A DNA stretch of 41,865 nt, from the NCBI RefSeq assembly GCF_021699195.1, contig NZ_SSXE01000076.1, forward strand, positions 1 through 41,865, in the 5' to 3' direction. This document shows, piece after piece, positions 17,085 to 23,795 of this stretch. Source of the stretch: Nonomuraea sp. MG754425. Its GTDB lineage: Bacteria; Actinomycetota; Actinomycetes; Streptosporangiales; Streptosporangiaceae. Each line of letters begins with the position of its first letter. Positions within the stretch are counted from its first letter, which is position 1. Below the pieces are notes generated by a model. It ran no database searches, was not told where the DNA came from, and saw only the letters and a list, made by a program, of their open reading frames with translations. Position numbers and translations under genes: made by a program.

Positions 17085-17132
17085 AGGGTACGTCGCGCGG
17101 GTATGGAGGCGGTATGGAGGCGGTATGGAAAG
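17085..17132 (-). promoter_or_regulatory. Putative SARP-type promoter: three 11-bp-spaced repeats
   Basis: On the minus strand the heptamer TCCATAC occurs three times (plus-strand GTATGGA at 17101-17107, 17112-17118 and 17123-17129), spaced exactly 11 bases. A -10-like TACCCT (plus 17085-17090) follows 10 bases after the last heptamer. SARP regulators are known to bind heptamer direct repeats with 11-bp period just upstream of the -10. The site faces the ABC-exporter/condensation operon, and a SARP gene lies at 35742. The link is inference. Confidence 0.6.
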
Positions 17133-17160
17133 CGCTAACCGGCACCTGGCACAAATGCGC

Positions 17161-17185
17161 CCCGCCGCCTCGGCGAGGCGGCGGG
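17161..17185. terminator. GC-rich hairpin downstream of radical SAM gene
   Basis: CCCGCCGCCT-CGGCG-AGGCGGCGGG gives a perfect 10-bp stem with a 5-base loop, 37 bases beyond the radical SAM stop (17222) and before the promoter of the next minus-strand operon. It probably terminates the radical SAM transcript. No T-tract. Confidence 0.65.
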
Positions 17186-17221
17186 AGCGCCGACGGGAAC
17201 GCTGATTCCGCGCGGTTCGAC

Positions 17222-18619
17222 TCAGGTTTCCGGCTGCATTTCCGGCACCGTCTGGGGATAGGAGAACTTCTCCGGGAATTCCGCCCTCAGTGCCTCCAGC
17301 CGGTGCAGCACCCGCTCGCGGAAGTCCCGCCGGCCCGGCCACAGCGCCTGCCAGCCGCCATAGGTGTTCGCCCTGGCCCAGTCGCGAACCCTGAGCTTGC
17401 TCGGGTCGATCTCGGAGCGAGCCAGGAGCTGATTGTAAAGGTCGGTGGCCGGGAAAGGGATGAAGAAGTGGTGAAACTGCTTGTTGTGCTGTAGCTCGCC
17501 GAGCTCGCGGGCGAGTTCCGCGGTCTGCTCGTTGTCCTCGTCGGTCTCGCCGGGGAAATCGTGGATGAAGCTGGAAAACTGCTCGATGCCGGCTTCGTCG
17601 AGCTTGCGGCAGGCGATGCGGGCGTGCTCGACCTGCGAGTCCTTCTTCAGCACGGAGTTGAGCATGGCCTGCGAGCCGGACTCCAGGCCGAGGAAGACGC
17701 GCGCGAAACCGGCGTCCCGCAGGACACGGAGGTCGGTCATCTCGGTGAGCCGTACGACGTCGGTGGCGCGCATGTTGCACGCCAGCGGCTGGTCGTTCCC
17801 GGCCGCGGTGAGCAACTGCGCGATCTGCACGACACGTGGCGGTGAGCTGGAGAAGTTCGGGTCGACCAGGTCGATGAAGTCCGGCCGGTAAGCGGTGCGG
17901 ATCTGGTGCACGGCGTCCAGCACCCGCTGCGGGCCCTGTGGCCGCCACTTGCGGATCGTGTGCATGGGTTCGGCGCAGTAGCTGCAGCGCCATGGACACG
18001 AATAGCTGGAGATGTAGGAGATGTTGCGTCGGCCGGGTGTGTAGTACCGGATCGGATCGATGAGCGAATAGTCCATCGGCGGAAGATCGTCGAGGTTCTG
18101 CGCCACGGTGTGCGTGTCGACGAAGCCGTCCTCGTGCCGCACCGTCAGGTTCGGCACCCGCCGCAGGTCGCTCATGTCCGGGCGGGACGCGCCGGCCGGT
18201 GCTGCGGCGAGCAGGCGCGCCAGCGGGATGATCGCCGGCTCGCCGACGCCACGCACGACGTAGTCGGCCCACCCCTCGCGCAGTATCGCCTCCTTGGCCA
18301 GGCTGGCGTGATAGCCGCCCCACACGACGGGGAGGTCCGGGCGAACCTCCCGGACGATCGCGATGGCGTCCAGGGCGCCCTCGATCGAAGGGCCGGTCAG
18401 CGTCGAGACGCCGAACAGGACGAGGTCGTCCCGGAGCGCGGAGCGCAACCGCTGCTCCCAGTCGGCGTCCACCTGGGTGTCGATCAGTACGGGCTCGAAG
18501 CCGACATCGGCGAGCGCGGTGCCCAGCGCCAGGATGCCGAGGGGCGTCCACAGCGCCTCGTCGTTGCGGTCGACGACGGCGATCGTCGACAGCAGCACAA
18601 GCTTGCGCCGTTCGAGCAT
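17222..18619 (-). CDS. Cobalamin-binding-type radical SAM enzyme
   Basis: A 465-residue class B-type radical SAM protein. The N-terminal Rossmann-like half (TPLGILALGTALADVGFEPV, VVWGGYHASL) has the B12-binding-domain layout, without the DxHxxG lower-ligand motif, as is usual in this class. The radical SAM core carries CPWRCSYC (Cys208, Cys212, Cys215) for the 4Fe-4S cluster, then FLGLESGSQ and HDFPGET (GGE-like and later strands). Family members methylate unreactive carbon or phosphorus centres or rearrange rings (established knowledge). It is transcribed alone, divergent from the core operon. The start ATG at 18619 matches the family N-terminus; a TTG at 18652 would add 11 residues. It is likely a tailoring enzyme, for example C-methylation of the sugar-like scaffold (inference). 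Confidence 0.85.
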   Translation of the reverse strand: MLERRKLVLLSTIAVVDRNDEALWTPLGILALGTALADVGFEPVLIDTQVDADWEQRLRSALRDDLVLFGVSTLTGPSIEGALDAIAIVREVRPDLPVVWGGYHASLAKEAILREGWADYVVRGVGEPAIIPLARLLAAAPAGASRPDMSDLRRVPNLTVRHEDGFVDTHTVAQNLDDLPPMDYSLIDPIRYYTPGRRNISYISSYSCPWRCSYCAEPMHTIRKWRPQGPQRVLDAVHQIRTAYRPDFIDLVDPNFSSSPPRVVQIAQLLTAAGNDQPLACNMRATDVVRLTEMTDLRVLRDAGFARVFLGLESGSQAMLNSVLKKDSQVEHARIACRKLDEAGIEQFSSFIHDFPGETDEDNEQTAELARELGELQHNKQFHHFFIPFPATDLYNQLLARSEIDPSKLRVRDWARANTYGGWQALWPGRRDFRERVLHRLEALRAEFPEKFSYPQTVPEMQPET

Positions 18620-18699
18620 GATGTCCGTCCCGGTGCTGTCGTCGGGTGTCAACGGCCCCGAAGTTAGCTGATTCGGTCCGCGATCCGGTGACGTGCTTC

Positions 18700-18722
18700 G
18701 TCCCCTTTAATGGGGACAGGAC
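18700..18722. promoter_or_regulatory. Dyad GTCCCC-N6-GGGGACAGGAC, copy 1
   Basis: GTCCCC at 18700-18705 and GGGGAC at 18712-18717 form an inverted repeat, followed by AGGAC and a GGCGGC block. It lies in the divergent promoter region between the radical SAM gene and the core operon. The same element with the same spacing and right flank recurs at 28565-28587, before the PhyH gene. It is a candidate operator shared by two cluster promoters. Confidence 0.6.
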
Positions 18723-18828
18723 AGGGCGGCATGGGCGATGTCATCTTTTCGGACAGGCTGCGGTCGATGGATTCGCAGACCGCGATGGCGAATGGCGAAT
18801 CACTTGACCTGCCGGGGGAGAGGGTGCG

Positions 18829-18846
18829 ATGTGCCGGAATTGCTGA
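18829..18846 (+). promoter_or_regulatory. Possible mini-ORF MCRNC with two cysteine codons
   Basis: ATG TGC CGG AAT TGC TGA starts 2 bases before the GTG of the 28-residue ORF, shares its ribosome site and has two Cys codons in five. Cysteine-rich leader ORFs regulate sulfur genes in some actinobacteria (established knowledge for mycobacteria). An operon containing a cysteine ligase and a CysRS is a plausible place for one, but two Cys codons are weak evidence. Confidence 0.2.
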
Positions 18847-18917
18847 CCGACCCCGCCGGCGGCTTCGCGTTCGACGATGACGGGACGCCGGGACCCCGGC
18901 GGCGGTGGCGGTGGTGA
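18831..18917 (+). CDS. Possible 28-residue peptide ORF coupled to next gene
   Basis: A GTG-initiated ORF reads MPELLTDPAGG, then FAFDDDGTPGP, and ends RRRWRW. A GGGGGAGAGGG stretch ends 6 bases before the GTG, a good ribosome site. Its TGA (18915-18917) overlaps a GTG start of the nucleotidyltransferase (GTGA), the coupling seen throughout this operon. An acidic head and a basic Trp-rich tail recall a small leader or scaffold peptide, but I recognise no family. Against it: a TTGACC at 18804 could place transcription start inside this ORF. It could also merely be a translational leader or the missing N-terminus of the next gene in another frame. Confidence 0.35.
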   Translation: MPELLTDPAGGFAFDDDGTPGPRRRWRW

Positions 18918-19939
18918 CCACGACCAGACGATCGGTGCTGGACCAGGCCCGCGCGGCCGTCGCCCCGTTGCTGGCGGCACTCGCCGGCAAGCCCGAGGTG
19001 GAAGCGGTCGTCCTCTTGTCGAGCATCTGCGGCGACCTGGGCGGGCGCCGTTTCGATGAATGGTCCGACATCGACGTGGCCGTTTATCTCGACACCCCGG
19101 TGCCGGCCGAATTATGGCGCTCGGATCCGCGCGAGACCGCCGACGCGCTCGCCTCGGACCTGCCCGACTGGCTGCCCGACTTCTCGTTCTGGATCGAATC
19201 GGAATACGGCCCCGTCGAGGTCAACCTGCACCAGTCGCTCATGGAGTACGAGCTGGATCCCCGGACCGTCTGGCCGGAAAGCCGCTGCGAGGCGTACGCG
19301 AGCAGGCCGGAGATCGTCCACGACCGCCGCGGCCTGCTGGCGCGACTGATCGAGGAGAAACTCCGAGACAGGTGGACGCGGCTCCAGCGGCGCGCGGCGA
19401 CGCTGGCCGCCCGGCTGCAGTGGGACATCGACGTGCTTCCCGAGCGCCAGCTACGCCGCGGCCGGACCCAGGACGCCCACGCGGTGCTCACCGCCGCGGT
19501 CGACGAACTCGTCGAACTGCTCTACATCGCCGCCGGCCGCTTCCCGCCCGCCCGGAAATGGCGGATGGGCGAACTGGCCACCCTCGACCTGCTCGACGAC
19601 GCGGACAGAGCGGCCCTTGACGACGCCGTTCGTTGTACCGGTTCCGCCGAGGACGCACGAAGGCGTTTCGGGCTGCTCGCCGACCTTTACGCCCGTCTGC
19701 GACCCGGACTGGGCATTCCCGCGGACGCGTACGACCACTACAACCGCGAATACAGCCCGAGCCGGCAACTTCGGCGCCGGACCGAGGGCGGGCAGTTGGC
19801 GCCGCTCTTCGTCGGCGTCCGGAAGCCTGTTCTCGATCGCCGGGACAGGTTCAACGCGGAAAAAGTCCTGCAGGAGGGTGCACATCTTGAAGCTGTACTG
19901 CACGCAGCGGGGTCGCGACGTCGAAGTCATCGTCAATGA
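18914..19939 (+). CDS. Nucleotidyltransferase-superfamily protein
   Basis: A 341-residue protein with a Pol-beta-type nucleotidyltransferase head: LLSSICGD (residues 35-41, in place of the usual GSxxxG) and SDIDVAVYLD (51-60) with the DxD metal pair. A long helical C-terminal part follows, including FPPARKWR, as in DUF4037/aminoglycoside-nucleotidyltransferase-like proteins. Such enzymes transfer AMP to hydroxyls of sugars or drugs. In this operon it could adenylylate a pathway sugar or inactivate the product for self-protection (inference). The start at GTG 18914 overlaps the small ORF stop; GTGs at 18905 and 18911 are alternatives. Its last 53 bases overlap the cysteine-ligase gene. A leucine TTA codon occurs at 19112-19114. 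Confidence 0.7.
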   Translation: MTTTRRSVLDQARAAVAPLLAALAGKPEVEAVVLLSSICGDLGGRRFDEWSDIDVAVYLDTPVPAELWRSDPRETADALASDLPDWLPDFSFWIESEYGPVEVNLHQSLMEYELDPRTVWPESRCEAYASRPEIVHDRRGLLARLIEEKLRDRWTRLQRRAATLAARLQWDIDVLPERQLRRGRTQDAHAVLTAAVDELVELLYIAAGRFPPARKWRMGELATLDLLDDADRAALDDAVRCTGSAEDARRRFGLLADLYARLRPGLGIPADAYDHYNREYSPSRQLRRRTEGGQLAPLFVGVRKPVLDRRDRFNAEKVLQEGAHLEAVLHAAGSRRRSHRQ

Positions 19940-21068
19940 CGAGATGACGCTGTACGTGTGCGGGGTGACGCCGTACGATTCGGCGCACACCGGCCATCTC
20001 GCGATGGCCGCCGTCTACGACGTCATCGCCCGCCGCCTGCGCGCGCGGGGCGCCCGGGTCCGCGTGGTGCGTAACATCACCGATGTCGATGACCCGCTGC
20101 TGCCCCGCGCCGAGCAGTTGAACATCCCCTACTGGGACCTGGTCGAGGCGGAGATCGCCCAGTGGATGGCCGACACCCGGCGCCTCGGCCTCGCCTGTGA
20201 CGTCGAGCCGCGAGCGTCGGAGCACATCGACGGCATGATCACCGCGATCGAGGAGATGGCGGCGGCCGGTCTCACCTATGAGATGGACGGCACCGTCTAC
20301 TTCCGGGTGTCGCGTGACCGGGCGTACGGAGGGCTGTCCCACTACGACGAGGCACAGATGGTCGCGGCGGCCCGCGAACGCGGCGGCGACCCGGACCGGT
20401 CCGGCAAGGAAGCCCCGCTCGACTTCGTCCTGTGGCAGCCGTCGCGCCCCGGCGAGCCCGAATACGCTTCGCCGTTCGGCCGCGGCCGTCCGGGCTGGCA
20501 CATCGGCTGCTCGGTGATGTCGCGGCGGCACTGCGGACCCCGGGTCGACATCCACGGAGGTGGCGCCGACCTCGTGTTTCCGCACCATGAGTGCGAGGCC
20601 GCGCAGGACCGGGGGATGGACGGCAGCAGGGTCGGCATCTGGTTCCACTCGGCCCTGCTCGACTATCGGGGCGAGAAGATGTCGAAGTCCAGGGGCAACA
20701 TCGTGTTGGCGCGGGACCTGCTGGACAAGCACGACCCGATGGTGGTCCGGCTGGCCGCACTCGGCTCCTACTCGCCGCGGCGCGGCGGCGAGTGGCGGGA
20801 CGGCCACGTGGACGAGGCCGCGGAGCGCCTGGACCGGTGGAGACGTGCGGCGCGGGCGGAGTCGGGCCCCGCTCCGGAGCGGTTCGAGGAGGCGTTCTTC
20901 GCCAGGCTCGACGACAACGTCGAACTGCCCGACGCGATCGGCGTCGCGGACGAACTGGCCGGCGACATCCTGGCCGGCCGGGGTTCCGACGCACGCGGCC
21001 CCGTGGCGCTGCGCTCCTTCCTGAAGGTGCTGGGCCTCGACGGAGCGACGGAGGACCGTGGCCGATGA
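19887..21068 (+). CDS. MshC-like cysteine ligase (CysRS paralogue without anticodon domain)
   Basis: A 393-residue class I synthetase fold. HIGH-like motif HTGH lies at residues 34-37 in VCGVTPYDSAHTGHLA; KMSKSRGN is intact. Zinc ligands resemble CysRS: Cys25, the Cys of WHIGCSVMS, and His in FPHHECE. After KMSKS the sequence follows MshC style (DPMVVRLAALGSY, EWRDGHVDEAAERLDRWR). It then ends about 70 residues later without the CysRS DALR/anticodon-binding region. Size and opening (VTPYD) match MshC, which makes Cys-AMP and ligates cysteine to the amine of glucosaminyl-inositol in mycothiol synthesis. So the likely reaction is ATP-dependent amide formation between cysteine and a pathway amine. 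The start is TTG 19887 with AGGAGGG 8 bases upstream; it overlaps the nucleotidyltransferase end. It could be the genome's true MshC, but its operon argues for a dedicated copy. Confidence 0.85.
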   Translation: MKLYCTQRGRDVEVIVNDEMTLYVCGVTPYDSAHTGHLAMAAVYDVIARRLRARGARVRVVRNITDVDDPLLPRAEQLNIPYWDLVEAEIAQWMADTRRLGLACDVEPRASEHIDGMITAIEEMAAAGLTYEMDGTVYFRVSRDRAYGGLSHYDEAQMVAAARERGGDPDRSGKEAPLDFVLWQPSRPGEPEYASPFGRGRPGWHIGCSVMSRRHCGPRVDIHGGGADLVFPHHECEAAQDRGMDGSRVGIWFHSALLDYRGEKMSKSRGNIVLARDLLDKHDPMVVRLAALGSYSPRRGGEWRDGHVDEAAERLDRWRRAARAESGPAPERFEEAFFARLDDNVELPDAIGVADELAGDILAGRGSDARGPVALRSFLKVLGLDGATEDRGR

Positions 21069-22099
21069 TCGTCGAGATTGCCGAGGCCGCCGGACGGGAC
21101 AGCGTCGACGGGCTGGTCGCGGCCTGTTTCGGCCACCCGGGACTGACCACCTGGGAGGTCCGGGCCGACGGGCGCAGGTTCGTCGCCGTGTCGGGTGACG
21201 AGGCGCTCGTCGCGGGGGACCCGGAAACCTGCGCCGGCGTCATCGCCGTCCATCCCACCACCCGCGACGGTTACTGGCTGGTCGCGCGCGAGAGCGGGCT
21301 GCGGTATGACGTCCAGGTCGGCGGAGTCCACGTCGGGGCGCCCACGACCGGGATGTGGCTGGCCGCCGGACCATGCGCCTTCGAGGACGAGGCCGACGTG
21401 CTCCGCATCGCCAAGCAGGTCCGTGACCAGGGCGCGCACGCGCTGCGCGTCGGCGTCTACAAGCCCCGCACCAGTCCGTACAACTTCCAGGGTGCCGGCC
21501 GCGCCGCGTTCGCGTCCCTGCGGGCGATCCGGAGCGAGACGGGCCTGCCGATCATCAGCGAAGTGCTGGACCCGCACGACGTCCACGCCCTCGCGGAGGT
21601 CGTCGACTGCCTGCAGGTCGGCACCCGGAACATGAGCAATCAGGCGCTGCTGACCGCGCTGGGCGGGGCTCCGGTGCCGGTGCTGCTCAAACGCGGCGCC
21701 GGCGCTCCGCTGGCAGAGTGGATCAAGGCCGCCGAGTACGTCGTGGCACACGGGAACCCCCACGTGATCATGTGCGCTCGCGGGATCACCTCGTTCGACA
21801 CCGCCACGCGGCACGCCCTGGACCTCGGCGCGATCACCGCGGTCAAGCGGGCGACGGGCCTGCCGGTCGTCTTCGACCCGAGCCACTCGACCGGTGATGT
21901 CCGGCTGGTCCGGGCAGCCTCGACCGCGGCCGCCGCGTTCGGGGCCGACGGGCTGCTCGTGGAGGCCCACGACGCGCCGCACACGATGTACCGGCCAGGT
22001 GACGGGCCGCAGGCGTTTCCGCCCGCCGGGCTGGCGGAGCTGGTGGAGACGGCGGGCCGGGTCCGCGAACTCGTCGAGGCGGCCGACCATGCGGCCTAG
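21065..22099 (+). CDS. Type I-beta DAHP synthase-like aldolase
   Basis: A 344-residue protein. The N-terminal ferredoxin-like domain (about 1-95, starting MIVEIAEAAGRDSVD) precedes the barrel, as in allosteric type I-beta DAHP synthases. All four metal ligands are kept: Cys104 (AAGPCAFE), His in DPSHSTG, Glu in LLVEAHD and Asp in GDGPQAF. KPRTSPYNFQG (133-143), LQVGTRNMSN and VLLKRG bind the substrates. The usual CERGIRTF reads CARGITSF, so one Arg and one Glu near the PEP/aldose-phosphate site are changed. It condenses PEP with an aldose phosphate; erythrose-4-P would give DAHP, but the neighbours (RpiB, sugar isomerase) allow another aldose. ATGA overlap with the cysteine ligase. No other shikimate gene is present, so ordinary aromatic supply is less likely. 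Confidence 0.85.
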   Translation: MIVEIAEAAGRDSVDGLVAACFGHPGLTTWEVRADGRRFVAVSGDEALVAGDPETCAGVIAVHPTTRDGYWLVARESGLRYDVQVGGVHVGAPTTGMWLAAGPCAFEDEADVLRIAKQVRDQGAHALRVGVYKPRTSPYNFQGAGRAAFASLRAIRSETGLPIISEVLDPHDVHALAEVVDCLQVGTRNMSNQALLTALGGAPVPVLLKRGAGAPLAEWIKAAEYVVAHGNPHVIMCARGITSFDTATRHALDLGAITAVKRATGLPVVFDPSHSTGDVRLVRAASTAAAAFGADGLLVEAHDAPHTMYRPGDGPQAFPPAGLAELVETAGRVRELVEAADHAA

Positions 22100-22868
22100 G
22101 CGCGATCCCCGCATCTCACTCGGTGTGGCGAGCTACCACGATCCGCTGGTCTCCGGCCGGATGGATCTGGCCGGCTTCCTGGACGAGGCGGCTGCCCTCG
22201 GGTTCCGTACGGTGGAGCTGTGCGACCGGACGCTGTCCCTGGACGCGCTCGACACCGCCCGCCGGCTGCTGGACCAGCGAGACCTCAGCCTGGGATCGAT
22301 CGCCATCCGCAACGACTTCACGCTCTGCGACCAGGCCGACCGCCAGGTCGACCACGTGCTGTCGTGGCTGGAGGCGGCCGAGCGCCTGGGCGCCCCGGTG
22401 GCGCGCGTCTGGACGGGGGTCACCCACACCGACGCCGCCGCCCGGGAACAGGTGGCCGCCTGCCTGCACCGGGTGGCCAAGGCCGCCGAAGCGCTCGGCG
22501 TCACGGCCGTCGTCGAGACCCACGGCGGGCTGTCCAACGATCCGGGCTATCTCGTGCCGGTGTTACGCGACCTCGGACGCTCGTCTCTCGGCGTCTGCGT
22601 CGACTTCGGCAACATCCCCGCGGACGGGCGTGACGCCGTCGTCACGGAGTTCGTCCCGTACACCTCACACGTGCACGTGAAGACGTACGCGTTCGACCAC
22701 TCGGGTCGTGACACCACGGTGGACGTCGCCAGATACGTCACCGAACTGCACGCGGCCGGATTCGACGGCTTCTGGGTCATCGAGTACGAGGGCGAGCCGT
22801 CGCACCGCCAGGGCGTCCTCCGCACGGTGGACCTCCTGACCGCCACCCTCCCGTGGCTGCGGACATGA
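22089..22868 (+). CDS. Sugar phosphate isomerase/epimerase-family TIM barrel
   Basis: A 259-residue single-domain protein of the xylose-isomerase-like/AP-endonuclease-2 barrel family (IolE, hydroxypyruvate isomerase and tagatose epimerase are relatives). Metal-binding positions are visible: Glu in AVVETHGG, Asp in GVCVDFGN, His in SHVHVKTY and Glu in WVIEYEGEP. That is the usual four-ligand set for isomerising or epimerising ketoses, or for dehydrating inosose. The start ATG at 22089 overlaps the end of the aldolase gene by 11 bases. It carries a TTA leucine codon (22563-22565). The role is probably isomerisation or epimerisation of the aldolase product or its precursor (inference). Confidence 0.8.
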   Translation: MRPRRDPRISLGVASYHDPLVSGRMDLAGFLDEAAALGFRTVELCDRTLSLDALDTARRLLDQRDLSLGSIAIRNDFTLCDQADRQVDHVLSWLEAAERLGAPVARVWTGVTHTDAAAREQVAACLHRVAKAAEALGVTAVVETHGGLSNDPGYLVPVLRDLGRSSLGVCVDFGNIPADGRDAVVTEFVPYTSHVHVKTYAFDHSGRDTTVDVARYVTELHAAGFDGFWVIEYEGEPSHRQGVLRTVDLLTATLPWLRT

Positions 22869-23791
22869 GGGAGCCCGCCGAGGCGTACGTGGTCACCGGC
22901 CCCGGCCAGGGAGGGCTGGCCGAGTGGCCGGTGGCGGACGACGAGGTCGTGATCGACGTGGAAGCGTGCGGGGTGTGCCATCGTGACACCGGCGTGTGGA
23001 GCGGGCAGGTGCCGGCCGCACTGCCCGGCGTGCTCGGCCACGAACTGCTCGGCCGGGTCGCGGCGGCGCCTGCCGGGTCGGGGCTTGCGCCGGGCACGCG
23101 GGTCGCCGGGCTGGGAAGCGCGTCGTTCGCCCGGCGCACGGCCGTACCCGCGTGGCAGGTGAGCGCGGTTCCGGACGACGGCTCGCTGACGCCGGTGATG
23201 TTCGAACCGCTGGTCTGCGCCGTGAACGCGGTCTCCCAGGCGAGGCCGTTGCGCGACGGCCCGATCGTCGTCGTCGGGCTCGGCCTGCTCGGTCGCCTGG
23301 TCCTCGATGTCGCCCGGCTGGAACACCCCCGCCTCGTGCTCGGCGCGGACGCCGACCCCCTGCGCCGGGCGGCGGCGGCACGAGCGGGCGTCACCGTCGC
23401 CGGCACCGAGGACGACACGCGGGCGGCGATCGCCGAAGCGGCGGTCGTGTTCGAGTGCTCCGGCGCGATCGAGTCGCTGAATGACGTGACGGCCGCGATG
23501 CGTCCGGCCGGCTGCCTGGTCATCGTGTCGCACTACCAGAGCCGTTCGGCACTGCGCGCGAGCGTGCTGCTGGACGCCTGGCATCGCGGCGGCATCGCCG
23601 TGACGAACGCCGTGCCGTGGACGGCCGGGCCGAACCTGCGCGATCACATCAGGACGGCGGGCGCGCTGCTGGCCGACGGCCGGGTCGATCTGTCGCCGTA
23701 CGGGATGACCGTGTTCGACCTCGCCGAGACGGGTAGGGCCTTGACCGACTGGCCGGGGCGCGACGTGTTCCGGCATGTCGTGAAGGCGTAG
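22865..23791 (+). CDS. Zinc-dependent medium-chain dehydrogenase
   Basis: A 308-residue medium-chain alcohol dehydrogenase. Catalytic zinc site: Cys35 and Cys38 in CGVCHRD, then His59-Glu60 in LGHELLG. Nucleotide fold: VVVGLGLLGRLVLDVA, with GADAD at the end of beta-2, suggesting NAD(H). The structural-zinc lobe (four cysteines) is absent, as in short sugar-alcohol dehydrogenases of aminocyclitol pathways. Probable job: oxidise a hydroxyl to the ketone that the aminotransferase then aminates (inference from neighbours). ATGA overlap with the isomerase; 4 bases to the next gene. Confidence 0.82.
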   Translation: MREPAEAYVVTGPGQGGLAEWPVADDEVVIDVEACGVCHRDTGVWSGQVPAALPGVLGHELLGRVAAAPAGSGLAPGTRVAGLGSASFARRTAVPAWQVSAVPDDGSLTPVMFEPLVCAVNAVSQARPLRDGPIVVVGLGLLGRLVLDVARLEHPRLVLGADADPLRRAAAARAGVTVAGTEDDTRAAIAEAAVVFECSGAIESLNDVTAAMRPAGCLVIVSHYQSRSALRASVLLDAWHRGGIAVTNAVPWTAGPNLRDHIRTAGALLADGRVDLSPYGMTVFDLAETGRALTDWPGRDVFRHVVKA

Positions 23792-23795
23792 CGGG

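Noticed and set aside
17081..17494. Plus-strand open frame starting MKGTSRGYGGG before the radical SAM gene
   Set aside because: It is made of the 11-bp repeats and a hairpin, then runs antisense into the radical SAM gene. It is better explained as regulatory DNA.
18914..19939. MNT-HEPN type toxin-antitoxin
   Set aside because: No HEPN partner alongside, and the protein is far larger than MNT antitoxins.
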